39,379 bases of DNA, taken from JAGPUQ01 sp050179115 (lineage in GTDB: Bacteria; Pseudomonadota; Gammaproteobacteria; Pseudomonadales; Porticoccaceae). Where the stretch lies: NCBI GenBank assembly GCA_050179115.1, contig JBFXFL010000031.1:1-39379 (forward strand), read 5' to 3'. The translations under genes were made by a program, and so were the position numbers. This document shows positions 26,889 to 36,090 of the stretch, in pieces. How positions within the stretch are numbered: the stretch's first letter is position 1; every line of letters starts with the position of its first letter. The notes under the pieces are model-generated. The model searched no databases. It had not been told where the DNA came from and saw only the letters and a list, made by a program, of their open reading frames with translations.

Positions 26889-27581
26889 TCAGCGCAGCAG
26901 GCGCGGACAGATGCGGTTCAGGACCTCGGCCAGATAGCTCAGGAACAGCGTGCCCATGCTGCTGCGGTAGTGATTGGGGTCGCTGTTGCCGATGGCGAGG
27001 ATGCCGAACACGCGGCCGTGGCACAGGGGCACCGCCGCCACCGACCCGATCCGGTCGGCGTCAGCGCCGAACAGGAACCTCAGTTCCTCACGCCGCAGTA
27101 CACCACAGATGGCGCGGTTGCTCCGCAACAGGGAGCCGATGTGCTGGTGGGCTTCATCCACGCCCACCACGCGGGCATTGCTGGCCGGCAGCGTGCCGGC
27201 ATCGCCGAGCAGCAGCAGGTTGTGGAACTGGACATCGTAGTCGGCTTGCAGGCTGTGGAAGAGCGCATCCACCACGGCGCCGAGACTGTTCGCCTCGATC
27301 AGGGTGAGCACCAGACGCTTGGTTTTCTCGAACAATTTGTCGTTTTCGCGCGCCGTGGTGAGCAGGTTGTTCAAACGCTGACGCATTTCGAGATTGCGCT
27401 CGCGCAGCACGCTGACCTGGCGCTCGACCAGGGAGATCGCGCTGCCGGTTTCGTGAGGCAGTTGCAGGGCTTCCAGCGCCTCGGGATGGCGCGTGAAGAA
27501 ATCCGGATGGGCGAGCAGATGCTCGATGACCTGGGTTTCGTCAACCATGGGGGCGGGCGTGTCGAAATTTTTTCGGCTCAT
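26889..27581 (-). CDS. DUF484 family protein
   Basis: A 230-aa GAF-like protein of unknown function, conserved between dapF and xerC in gammaproteobacteria. Recognisable parts are VIEHLLAHPDFFTRHPEAL at 18-36, a coiled-coil segment (LVERQVSVLRERNLEMRQRLNNLL), and a GAF-like end, VAAVPLCHGRVFGILAIGNSDP. Its start overlaps the dapF end by 41 nt. Confidence 0.93.
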   Translation of the reverse strand: MSRKNFDTPAPMVDETQVIEHLLAHPDFFTRHPEALEALQLPHETGSAISLVERQVSVLRERNLEMRQRLNNLLTTARENDKLFEKTKRLVLTLIEANSLGAVVDALFHSLQADYDVQFHNLLLLGDAGTLPASNARVVGVDEAHQHIGSLLRSNRAICGVLRREELRFLFGADADRIGSVAAVPLCHGRVFGILAIGNSDPNHYRSSMGTLFLSYLAEVLNRICPRLLR

Positions 27582-28407
27582 AGCGGATGCGTCCCTGGTA
27601 CACGGTGACCGCAGGCCCGGTCAGCAGGACCGGCTGGCCTTCGCCAGCCCAGTCGATGGTGAGTGTTCCGCCCGGCAGGTGAACGCGCACGGGCGAGTCT
27701 AGCAGGTCTCTCTGGATGCCCGCCACCGCCGCGGCGCAGGCACCGCTGCCGCAGGCGAGGGTTTCGCCGGCGCCGCGTTCGAACACCCGCAGGTCGATGG
27801 TGTGGCGATCGCGCACGGCCATGAAGCCGACATTGACGCCTTCGGGAAAACCCGGATGCGCTCCGATCTTGGCGCCGAGCTCGGCGACCGGCGCGTGGGC
27901 GACGGCGGCGACTTCCAGCACCGCGTGGGGGTTGCCCATGGAGAGCGCGCTGAAACTGTGGTTCTGGCCGTCGATGTCGAGCTGGTAGCGGGGCGCGCGC
28001 GCCGGTGTGACGAACGGAATTTCTTCTGGCGCGAAACGCGGCACACCCAGTACGACCCGATACAGGTCACCGCCCAGGATGGCCAGTTCCAGGATACCGG
28101 TTGCGGTTTCGACCCGGAGGCGGGACCTGGTGCTGAGTTTCTGCTCGCGCACGAACCGGGCCAGGCAACGGGCGCCATTGCCGCACTGACCGACTTCGCC
28201 GCCGTCGGCATTGAAGATGCGATAGTAAAAATCGACGTCGGGCTGCCGCGGCGGCTCGACCACCAGCACCTGGTCGCAGCCGATGCCGAAGTGGCGATCG
28301 CTCAGGTGACGGGCCATTTCCGGCGTGACGTTCACCTCCTGGGTGACGGCGTCGATGACCACGAAATCGTTGCCGAGTCCGTGCATCTTGGTGAACGGCA
28401 GCAGCAC
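27541..28407 (-). CDS. dapF: Diaminopimelate epimerase DapF
   Basis: Interconverts LL- and meso-diaminopimelate for lysine and peptidoglycan synthesis. 288 aa from the GTG at 28407, which begins MLLPFTKMHGLGNDFVVID as expected. Catalytic cysteines lie in GQCGNGARC (Cys75) and ACGSGACA. The same frame is open upstream to an ATG at 28590 inside an inserted repeat element. Translation from there would add 61 unrelated residues (MNDEQRRMAVFGAQPEG...). Only 3 nt separate the GTG from the element, so its ribosome binding site must lie in the element end. Confidence 0.95.
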   Translation of the reverse strand: MLLPFTKMHGLGNDFVVIDAVTQEVNVTPEMARHLSDRHFGIGCDQVLVVEPPRQPDVDFYYRIFNADGGEVGQCGNGARCLARFVREQKLSTRSRLRVETATGILELAILGGDLYRVVLGVPRFAPEEIPFVTPARAPRYQLDIDGQNHSFSALSMGNPHAVLEVAAVAHAPVAELGAKIGAHPGFPEGVNVGFMAVRDRHTIDLRVFERGAGETLACGSGACAAAVAGIQRDLLDSPVRVHLPGGTLTIDWAGEGQPVLLTGPAVTVYQGRIRYEPKKFRHARPHG

Positions 28408-28410
28408 GTC

Positions 28411-28677
28411 AGGGCCTGTCGATGCTATCCGCGCAGCTGCGACGGCGGCGCTGTTGTTGCGAGTCGAGGCGCGCCGAGCGCAGTGCGCCGGGTGTGCAGC
28501 AGCGAGGCGCAACGCTGGATCGCGGCAACAGCGCCCCGTCCCTTCGGGTTGCGCCCCAAAAACCGCCATGCGGCGTTGCTCGTCGTTCATTTTGATTCAC
28601 AAAACTTCGCTCCTCGCGCCTTGCCTGGCGGTTTTTGGGGCAGCAACGCAGCCGTGCGGATAGCATTGACAGGCCCT
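28411..28677. mobile_element. 267-bp MITE/REP-like element between lysA and dapF
   Basis: Both ends carry imperfect 31-bp terminal inverted repeats (28411-28441 and 28647-28677). They begin AGGGCCTGTC and share ATGCTATCCGC, with three mismatches over about 30 bp. Nested inside is a perfect 15-bp inverted pair, CCCCAAAAACCGCCA (28554-28568) and TGGCGGTTTTTGGGG (28626-28640). Its centre holds TTTTG-attca-CAAAA, so one half can fold into a long hairpin. There is no transposase. The outer end supplies the last two bases of the lysA stop codon and the other end stops 3 nt before dapF. No clear target-site duplication is visible. Confidence 0.8.
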
Positions 28678-29926
28678 AGCCTGGCAGCAAGTGTTCGCCG
28701 CGCATCAGATCGGCCAGGGTTTCGCGTTCCCGGACTACCCCATAGCGGTCGCCATCGACCAGGACTTCGGCGGCGCGCGGGCGGCTGTTGTAGTTGGAGC
28801 TCATGGTGAAGCCGTAGGCGCCCGCCGAGCGCACGCACAGCAGGTCGCCTTCGGCCAGCCGCAACGGCCGGTCGCGGCCGAGAAAATCGCCGGTCTCGCA
28901 GACCGGACCCACGATGTCGTAGCGGTGTTCGGGAACATCCGTGCGCGGCACCACGGGCTCGATCGCCATCCACGCCTGATAGAGCGCCGGGCGCACCAGG
29001 TCGTTCATGGCGGCGTCGACGATGGCGAAATGCTTGCCGCGATTTTCCTTCAGGTATTCGACGCGGGTGAGTAGCACGCCGGCGTTGGCGACGATGGAAC
29101 GCCCGGGTTCCAGAATCAGGGTCAGGCCGAGGGTGTCCGTGTGGCGGCGCAGGGCGGCGACATAGGCTTGCGGCGTCGGCGGCGTCTCGTCGCGGTAGCG
29201 CACCCCGAGCCCGCCGCCGAGGTCGAGATGTGCGAGCTCGACGCCGTCCCGGCGCAGTTCGGCGACCAGCAGCAGGACGCGTTCGAGGGCGGCCTCGAAA
29301 GGCGCCAGCGCGGTGAGCTGGGAACCGATATGGCAGTCGATGCCGCGAATCTCGATATTGGGCAATGCGCGCGCGCGGCGATACCAGGCACGCGCGGCGT
29401 CGATGGGCAGGCCGAATTTGTTTTCGGCGAGGCCGGTGGCGATGTAGGGATGGGTGCCGGCATCGACATCCGGATTGACGCGCAGCGATACCGGCGCGCG
29501 CCGCCCGAGTTCGCCGGCCACGCGGTCGAGGCGTTCCAGTTCGGCCAGGGATTCGACGTTGAAGCAGTGGATGCCGACGCTGAGCGCGCGCGCCATTTCC
29601 GCCGCCGTTTTGCCGACCCCGGAAAACACCACCTTGCAGGGATCGCCGCCGGCGCGCAGCACGCGCTCCAGTTCGCCCGCGGAGACGATGTCGAAGCCTG
29701 CCCCGAGGCGCGCCAGCAGGTCCAGTACGGCGAGATTCGAATTGGCTTTTACCGCGAAACAGATCAGGTGATCGGTGCCGCGCAGGGCTTCGGCGTAGGC
29801 TTGAAACTGTTCGGTGAGTGCCGCGCGGCTGTAGACATAGGTCGGCGTTCCCAGGTCAGCGGCGATGGCGCTCAGGGCGACGTTCTCGCAACGAAGCCCG
29901 CCGGCGGTGATCGGGAGTTGGGGCAT
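28676..29926 (-). CDS. lysA: Diaminopimelate decarboxylase LysA
   Basis: PLP-dependent last step of lysine synthesis (meso-DAP to lysine). 416 aa from ATG 29926 (MPQLPITAGG); the frame is open further upstream only through lptM. The PLP lysine is Lys60 in FAVKANSN. Other marks are HIGSQL, LDLGGGLGVRY, EPGRSIVANAG, and CETGDFLGRDR with the substrate cysteine. The stop codon TAG uses two bases from the end of the adjacent inverted-repeat element, so the C-terminal end (GEHLLPG) may have been set by that insertion. Confidence 0.96.
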   Translation of the reverse strand: MPQLPITAGGLRCENVALSAIAADLGTPTYVYSRAALTEQFQAYAEALRGTDHLICFAVKANSNLAVLDLLARLGAGFDIVSAGELERVLRAGGDPCKVVFSGVGKTAAEMARALSVGIHCFNVESLAELERLDRVAGELGRRAPVSLRVNPDVDAGTHPYIATGLAENKFGLPIDAARAWYRRARALPNIEIRGIDCHIGSQLTALAPFEAALERVLLLVAELRRDGVELAHLDLGGGLGVRYRDETPPTPQAYVAALRRHTDTLGLTLILEPGRSIVANAGVLLTRVEYLKENRGKHFAIVDAAMNDLVRPALYQAWMAIEPVVPRTDVPEHRYDIVGPVCETGDFLGRDRPLRLAEGDLLCVRSAGAYGFTMSSNYNSRPRAAEVLVDGDRYGVVRERETLADLMRGEHLLPG

Positions 29927-29940
29927 CGGGTGCGGGCCGG

Positions 29941-30165
29941 TCAGGGTGCCGTGCTTTCGGTGACGCCCGCGTCGGTAGGCGCAGCGGGCTCGGTGGCTGG
30001 AACTGGTGGGGCCACGGGCGGCGCGGCATTCGGCGCTTTTTCGGGCACCTGAGTCACCGGTGACGGTGGCAGATACAAATCTCCGGTGTTGCCGCACCCG
30101 CCGAGCGCGGCCGGCAGGGCCAGGGTGAGCAGCAGGGCGGGTGCGATGCGGAGCGGACGGACCAT
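29941..30165 (-). CDS. lptM: LPS-assembly lipoprotein LptM (YifL family)
   Basis: A 74-aa lipoprotein. In Escherichia coli LptM helps mature the LptD/E translocon. It has a signal peptide with lipobox LGGC (Cys24), then the family signature CGNTGDLYLPP directly after the lipid-bearing Cys. A Pro/Ala-rich tail follows. The gene sits 14 nt upstream of lysA, its usual neighbour. The divergent cyaY gene often found on the other side is missing here. Confidence 0.9.
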   Translation of the reverse strand: MVRPLRIAPALLLTLALPAALGGCGNTGDLYLPPSPVTQVPEKAPNAAPPVAPPVPATEPAAPTDAGVTESTAP

Positions 30166-30464
30166 GGACTTAGCGCCGGACGGGTATATGACTTGGCATT
30201 ATAGCGACCGCGAACCGCGCTCGGGCGTCGCTTGCGGCCTAAAAGTGTTGTCGCCCAGGTGCCAACTTCAGAGCCAACCACTCGTTGTGGCGCACATTCA
30301 TACCTGGAGGTGTCACAAAATCGCACGGCAACGAATTGGATCACGGCAGTTGGACAGCGGACGGCAAGGACGCGCCGGCGGCTGATCTATAATTTCCAAT
30401 GAGCTGAGCGACACCCCTACCGGTTCGCGCGCAGGCCGGAACTTGCAGCATCGAGGTGGACAGC
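30166..30464. promoter_or_regulatory. Divergent promoter region (lptM-lysA / DUF5672 gene)
   Basis: On the minus strand a perfect TATAAT lies at 30198-30203, about 33 nt before the lptM start; no clear -35 is present. On the plus strand another perfect TATAAT lies at 30388-30393, 72 nt before the next ATG, also without a clear -35. GAGGTG at 30453-30458 is the ribosome binding site of the plus-strand gene. No gene lies between. Confidence 0.45.
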
Positions 30465-32765
30465 ATGCCGAACACCGGGGCCAGGGCCGCCACCACCACG
30501 CTGTGTGTGATCGATACCCATACCCATGCACTGGCGGCGCGGGCGATGCGGTTGTCCCTGACCGCGCTGGAGTTCGCCGATGCCCTGTTTCTGTCGGATT
30601 CCGGCGCCGATACCGGCGGCGCCCGCCATATTGCCATTCCTCCGCTGGCCGGGCGCGCGGCCTATTCGCAGTTCGTCATCAAGGAGTTGCTCCGGCATAT
30701 CGAAACCGAGCATGTGCTGTTGATCCAGTGGGACGGCTATGTGGTCAATCCCGACGCCTGGCGCGATGAGTTTTTGCGTCACGACTACATCGGTGCGCGC
30801 TGGGGATTCCACGCCGATGCCCACTGCGTCGGCAACGGCGGTTTTTCGCTGCGCTCGCGGCGCTTGCTGGAAGCGCTCCAGGATCCCGCGATAGATCGTT
30901 TCGAACCCGAGGATCTGATGATCTGCCGGGCTTACCGGCCCTTGCTGGAATCCCGCTACGGCATCCGTTTCGCGCCCCCCGAAGTGGCGGATCGCTTTTC
31001 ATTTGAGACTACCTATCCGCAGGGCAGACCACTGGGATTTCATGGCCTGTTCAACATGTGGCTGTTTCTCGACGACGCCGAAGTGGCCGATTTTGTCGCG
31101 GCGATGCCGGCTTCGGTGCAGGGGTCTATACAGTTTCTGTCGCTCGCGAAAAACTTTATCGATCTCAAGCGTTTCGATGCGGCGCGCATCTTGCTGGAAC
31201 AACGCCTGCGCGCCTTTCCTTCCGACCCCCGATGTGCCGCCATGCTGGATTCGCTGAAGGGTTTGTCCGGCCAGCGCCCCGCCGCGCCACCGAGTCGCAA
31301 TGCCCCCTGTCCCTGCGGCAGCGGCAAGCGCTTCAAGCATTGCTGCGGTCAGGCTGCCGCGACACCGGGAGCCATTGCGACTCCGGCCACGAATCCCGAG
31401 GCCCTGTTGCAACAGGCCATGGCGGACCATCAGGCCGGCCGTCTGGCCGCCGCGCGGCTAGGCTACGAAACCGTGCTGGCGGAGGGCGCCGATGCGGTCG
31501 CCGAGCATTATCTGGGCGTTATCGAAATGCAGGAGCAGCGCCCGGTCGAGGGCGAAAAACGGATCCGCGCCGCGCTGGCGCAGCGGGATGACCTGCCGGA
31601 TTTTCGCAACAACCTCGGCCTGTGCCTGCGCGCGCAAGGGCGTCTGGACGAAGCCGTGATTGAATATCGCAAGGCCGTCGCGTTGCTCCCGACCTATGCC
31701 CCGGCCTGGAGCAATCTCGGTCTGGATCTCCACAAGCTCGGTCAACTCGATGCGGCGCTGGAGGCGTTCAATCGCGCGCTGGCACTGGATCCGAACCTGG
31801 TGCAGGCGCGCTTCAGCCGGGCATTGGTGCAGCTGACGCTGGGCGACTATGCCGAAGGCTGGGCGGGGTATGAGTCGCGCCGGCAATGCCCCGAATACGC
31901 CGCAGGCTATCGGCTCCCCGCCATGGCCGGCACGCCCCGTCCCTGGCAGGGCGAGCCGCTGGCCGGCAAAAACCTGCTGCTGATTGCCGAACAGGGCATC
32001 GGAGATACCTTGCAATTCATCCGCTACGCCGGCGTGCTTGCGGATCGGGGCGGCCGGATCGCCCTCCATGTGCGCCAGGCGCATATGGCGGGACTGCTGC
32101 GCAATGTTCAGGGTGTATCGGAGGTGTACACGGGTGAAGCGGCGCTTCCCGCCTGCGATTACTTCTGTCACCTGTTGAGCCTGCCACGCCTGTGCGGCAC
32201 CAGTTCGCTGGCGGCGGTGCCTGCCAATGTCCCTTACCTGACGGCGCCGATCGAGCGTCGCTCCCATTGGCTCCGGCGTCTCGACGCGGTACCGGCGCGG
32301 CTGCGCATCGGCCTGGCCTGGGCCGGCAACCCCGCCAACCCGGATGACCGCTATCGCTCCTGTCCCCTGCCAGCACTCGCCGGCCTGTTCGAACTGCCCG
32401 ACATCGCCTGGATCAATCTGCAACTCGGGGCCGGGCGCGAGGAACTCCGTGTAGTGCCAACGCCCATTCTCGATTGGGGCGACGAGCAGACCGACTACGC
32501 CGAGACCGCCGCACTGATGGCCGAGCTCGACCTGATCATCACCGTCGACACCTCCATCGCCCATGCGGCGGGTGCGTTGGGGTGCCCGGTGTGGGTGATG
32601 TTGCAGCGGAGCGCGGATTTCCGGTGGCTGACCGATCGCACCGATAGCCCCTGGTACCCGAGCGCGCGCCTGTTTCGTCAGCCGCGCGCCGGGGATTGGT
32701 CGGCGGTCATGGCGGATCTGCGTACGGCGCTCGCGGATTTCGCAGCGGAAAGTCATTCGCCATGA
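30465..32765 (+). CDS. Modular protein: DUF5672 + SEC-C + TPR + GT9-like domain
   Basis: A 766-aa four-part protein. Residues about 10-195 are a DUF5672 glycan-enzyme domain (YSQFVIKELLRHIETEHVLL, IQWDGYVVNPDAW, GARWGFHADAHCVGNGGFS). Residues 281-296 are a SEC-C zinc motif, PCPCGSGKRFKHCCG. Residues about 305-470 hold TPR repeats (NNLGLCLRAQGRLDEAVIEY, WSNLGLDLHKLGQLDAALEA). Residues about 495-765 are a heptosyltransferase/GT9-like GT-B half (LLIAEQGIGDTLQFIRYA, GLAWAGNPANPDDRYRSCPL, ITVDTSIAHAAGALGCPVWV). It is probably a cytoplasmic glycan-building enzyme. ATG 30465 is chosen for GAGGTG just upstream; GTG 30456 is in frame. Confidence 0.85.
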   Translation: MPNTGARAATTTLCVIDTHTHALAARAMRLSLTALEFADALFLSDSGADTGGARHIAIPPLAGRAAYSQFVIKELLRHIETEHVLLIQWDGYVVNPDAWRDEFLRHDYIGARWGFHADAHCVGNGGFSLRSRRLLEALQDPAIDRFEPEDLMICRAYRPLLESRYGIRFAPPEVADRFSFETTYPQGRPLGFHGLFNMWLFLDDAEVADFVAAMPASVQGSIQFLSLAKNFIDLKRFDAARILLEQRLRAFPSDPRCAAMLDSLKGLSGQRPAAPPSRNAPCPCGSGKRFKHCCGQAAATPGAIATPATNPEALLQQAMADHQAGRLAAARLGYETVLAEGADAVAEHYLGVIEMQEQRPVEGEKRIRAALAQRDDLPDFRNNLGLCLRAQGRLDEAVIEYRKAVALLPTYAPAWSNLGLDLHKLGQLDAALEAFNRALALDPNLVQARFSRALVQLTLGDYAEGWAGYESRRQCPEYAAGYRLPAMAGTPRPWQGEPLAGKNLLLIAEQGIGDTLQFIRYAGVLADRGGRIALHVRQAHMAGLLRNVQGVSEVYTGEAALPACDYFCHLLSLPRLCGTSSLAAVPANVPYLTAPIERRSHWLRRLDAVPARLRIGLAWAGNPANPDDRYRSCPLPALAGLFELPDIAWINLQLGAGREELRVVPTPILDWGDEQTDYAETAALMAELDLIITVDTSIAHAAGALGCPVWVMLQRSADFRWLTDRTDSPWYPSARLFRQPRAGDWSAVMADLRTALADFAAESHSP

Positions 32766-33388
32766 ACAAGGAAGGCATGAGTTTGCTGGATGAACTGAAC
32801 GCCGCTGCTGTCACGCACTTTCATGGCGGTTTGCTCGAACACCTCAAACACGGCGCTGAACCGCCTGTGATTCAGTCCACAAAATTGTGGCGGGCGATCG
32901 AGGACAATCACCACTGCAATATCGCGTTGTGGGATGAAGAGGATCGGGCACGGCGTCGCGACGTGCCCGATAGCGCCATCGCCAACAGCAAGCGCCTGAT
33001 CGACGGCCATAACCAGCGCCGCAACGACGCCATCGAGCATATCGACGAACTGGTACTGGCCGCCTTGCCGAACGCACCGGAGACGGCGCGCCTGCATTCG
33101 GAGACCGTCGGCGCACTGATCGACCGGCTGTCCATCCTCGGCCTGAAGATATTCCACATGGACTGGCAGACCCGGCGCCCCGACGCCGACGCCGACCATC
33201 GCGTGCTGAGTGGTGAACGGCTGGCCCGCCTACGGCTACAGCGGGCCGATCTGGCGGAATGTCTGGATGCACTGCTGCGCGGTTGCGTCGACGGCACGCT
33301 GCGTTTCAACGTATACCGGCAGTTCAAGATGTACAACGATCCGAGATTCAATCCCTGGTTGTCGGATTTAAGTGACATCCCCTCATAA
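32762..33388 (+). CDS. DUF4254 family protein
   Basis: A 208-aa protein matching DUF4254: LWRAIEDNHHCNIALWDEED at 41-60, then DSAIANSKRLIDGHNQRRND. It is mostly helical and soluble, with no signal peptide. The family is found beside glycosyltransferases in surface-polysaccharide loci; its biochemical role is unknown. The ATG at 32762 overlaps the preceding stop by 4 nt, so the two are probably co-translated. Confidence 0.88.
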   Translation: MNKEGMSLLDELNAAAVTHFHGGLLEHLKHGAEPPVIQSTKLWRAIEDNHHCNIALWDEEDRARRRDVPDSAIANSKRLIDGHNQRRNDAIEHIDELVLAALPNAPETARLHSETVGALIDRLSILGLKIFHMDWQTRRPDADADHRVLSGERLARLRLQRADLAECLDALLRGCVDGTLRFNVYRQFKMYNDPRFNPWLSDLSDIPS

Positions 33389-33510
33389 TTCAGTAGCTCG
33401 ATAACAGATGGACAAATTTGGGCCGCGGGAGCCTGGCCAAGTACACCGTGTCCAGGACATCCGGCAGTAGTAGAGGCTTGGCAGTTCCGACGTGGTCGTC
33501 TTCCTTCTGA
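33389..33510. other. Convergent intergenic spacer
   Basis: I see no convincing gene, hairpin terminator or repeat here. Short open frames on the minus strand have no recognisable sequence. Confidence 0.5.
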
Positions 33511-36090
33511 TCACTGATGTATCTCACCGACGCCATCGCGAATTCCCGTTTCGGTGGGGGAGACAGCGGGCGTTCGAGGCCCTGGCACGTCCAGTACACC
33601 TATCGACTTCAGGCGAGCGAGCATTCACTCCGCGGTCGCTGCATAACTGAACCGTTCGCGGATATCGTTTTTTCCGCGCAGCGCCATACCCTGACGATAC
33701 GGCTGGTCATCAACCATTCTCCGCATAAGATGGGCAGCATGCCCCTCGTCCGGCTCAGCCCAGAAGAAACCGGGATCATCGTAGAGGTACTCCTCCTTGC
33801 GGATGGGGACCAGGGAATAGTCAACCAGCGCGCTGTTGGCCTCGTTCATGAATTCGAGATTGCCAGAATAGCCCGTGCCGATCACCGGCTTGCCCTGGTA
33901 CATGCTTTCGGCCAGCCCCAGCCCGAGACCTTCCGCGCGGTGCAGTGATACATACGTATCGATCACCGACTGCAGGCCGGAGATCTGATCGCGAGTGAAG
34001 AAACCGTCGTTGATGACGATGCGATCATCGCCGCTGATCAGTTCCTGCAACGCTCGCATCTTTTCAGGCTGGTTGGCTGCGTTAATCGACTTGATCACGA
34101 GGCCGACGTCCCGCCGTGCCGGCGGGAACGCGAGCCGGAAGGCCGCGATGACGCCGTCCGGATTCTTGCGCGAGGTGAACGAATTGAAGTCGAAGCTGAA
34201 CAGGAATAGAAAGCGGTCATTGGGCAAGCCGAATTCCGTTCGCGTGAATTGGCGCGATGGCGTCACGTCGATGGGCGCGGGGATCAGCACGACTGGTTTC
34301 GACGTGGAACGTTGCATCGCGGCGGCGATGAACCGCGAGGATACCCAGATTTCGTCGACGTCATCGATGGCGATTTCCCACTCCCGGGGTAGTCGCTCCA
34401 GTTCCCAGAACCAGTAGCCGATGTTGAGGCGGCCCGCGGCTGCACCGTTGGCCATGAGGTTGCGAATCGGTTTCATCATGTCGGGGTTGAGACAAAACAC
34501 CGAGCATCTGTGTCTGAGATCGTCGGTGATATGGGCTGCGAGTGACCGGTCCGCCTGCCGTGTCTGGATTCGCAGATCGACATCCCTGACGCCGAAAGGA
34601 ATACGTCCCGCGACGCACGCCTTGGCGAGTGAACGCAAGGACTCGCCGAGCCCCATTTCGGCATACGCGAAACCCACAAGATCAATGCCTGGCTCGATCG
34701 CTGTGCTCGGGCGTGTGGACAGCCGTTCGAGCACGATGTCACCCAGGCGCTCCAGTTCCGTGATCGGCAGCGCCAGTACATGGGCAGCAGCGAATACCGA
34801 CTTCAAGAAATTCATCTGCCAGTGCGCGATGCTCGGCGCGAAGGGGTTCGGTGGCACGCAGTCGTCGCGGCAGGCGCGCGCGTAAAATTCGGCGAACATC
34901 GCAATTTGTGCGCGACCTTCGTTGTCTGCTATGGGTCTCGCGTCTGTGGCGAGCGCTGTCACGCGCCGGCGGTACTCGGCAGATGACACATAGGCCGGTT
35001 CCGATAGCCACAGCGCCCGCAGGCAGAAATCCCACGCCCAGAAGTGCAGATTGCGGAATCCGCCAGTTGCGTCGTACAGCGACCGACGAAAGAAGAGATT
35101 CCCCACGTCGACGGCGATGAATGTTTGCTGAATGAAGGTGTAGCCGATCGTATTGGCTTCCGGGATTGCTGCCAGTCGCGCGGACCAGGCGCCGACGCGC
35201 GCGTCCTGCTCGGGTTTGATGGGGCGCCCCGCCGCATCGATGAAGGCGACGTTCGAAAATCCCCAATCGCTGCCCCTCTCAGCGACGTTGCGCAGCATCG
35301 TTTCCAGCCGGGTCGCGGCGAACTCGTGTCCCGTCGCCAGCACGTTGACGAATGATCCTGTCGCTGCGCGCACGCCGGCGTTGGCGAGCACGGCCTCGCG
35401 GGCACCGGGCAGCGCGAGCCAGTGCATGGGGAATGGGCAGTCGCGCATTGCGGCAGCAAATTCGGCGTCCTCACGCAGATCACCACCGGCGTATGCGATT
35501 ACCAGCTCCAGGTTGCGCCAGGTCTGGCGCGAGACGGAGGCCAAAGCGGCACCAGCGCCGCGCCTGTTGCCTGGATCGACGATCACGACCGTGACCAAAG
35601 GGTTATCCGGTTTGTCGGAGTTATCTGGGTTAGCCGGGTCGCAGGCCGTCGAGCGCGACCAACTTGCATATTCGCTTCGCCTCCTCGCTGCAAATACGCT
35701 ATCCAGGCCCGTCAGTGCTTGCGTGAACATGGCGTTGAGGTTGCCCCAGAGCGGGAACTCGGCTGCGGGTGCGAGCGGGTGGATCGCCAGCGCGCCGACG
35801 GCGCGCAGAGCAAGGCGTAGACCCTCGGCCGTGCGGCCGCGTTCGTATTCGCAGCGACTCAAGATGAATAGAGCCTCAGGATGCTCGGGCGCCTCCGTGA
35901 GCGCGCTTCGGCAAAGCACCTGAGCCGCGTCCAGATCGTGGGCGGAGAGGCGTTCCTTCGCTGCCAGCAGTCCCACAGTGGCCGGAGTGGGCCCCGCGAC
36001 GACTTTCAGATCACCATGACAGTTCTTGTAACGCAGCCCGCTACCACACGGGCACGCGACGTTGCGTGAAACGGTTTGCGTGGAATTCAA
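33511..36090 (-). CDS. Multidomain glycosyltransferase: SEC-C + TPR + GT2 + GT4 (in-frame stop near the 3' end)
   Basis: 821 aa are read from TTG 36090 to TGA 33625. Parts in order: SEC-C motif CPCGSGLRYKNCHG (about 13-26), TPR-like helices (about 35-110), a GT2-like region (VTVVIVDPGN, SDWGFSNVAFIDAAGRP) and a GT4 domain. The GT4 motifs are GFAYAEMGLGESLR, NIGYWFWELERLPREW, FSFDFNSFTSRKNPDGVIAA, HRAEGLGLGLAESMYQGKPV. The TTG start has GAGG 8 nt upstream. After the TGA the same frame continues for 37 codons (MLARLKSIGVLDVPGP...) to 33511, so the TGA looks like a CGA-to-TGA change in a ...TAERMLARLK helix. Loss of a short tail need not destroy activity. Confidence 0.82.

Noticed and set aside
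25725..27608. Plus-strand 627-codon frame over xerC and DUF484
   Set aside because: Antisense of two conserved genes with intact motifs.
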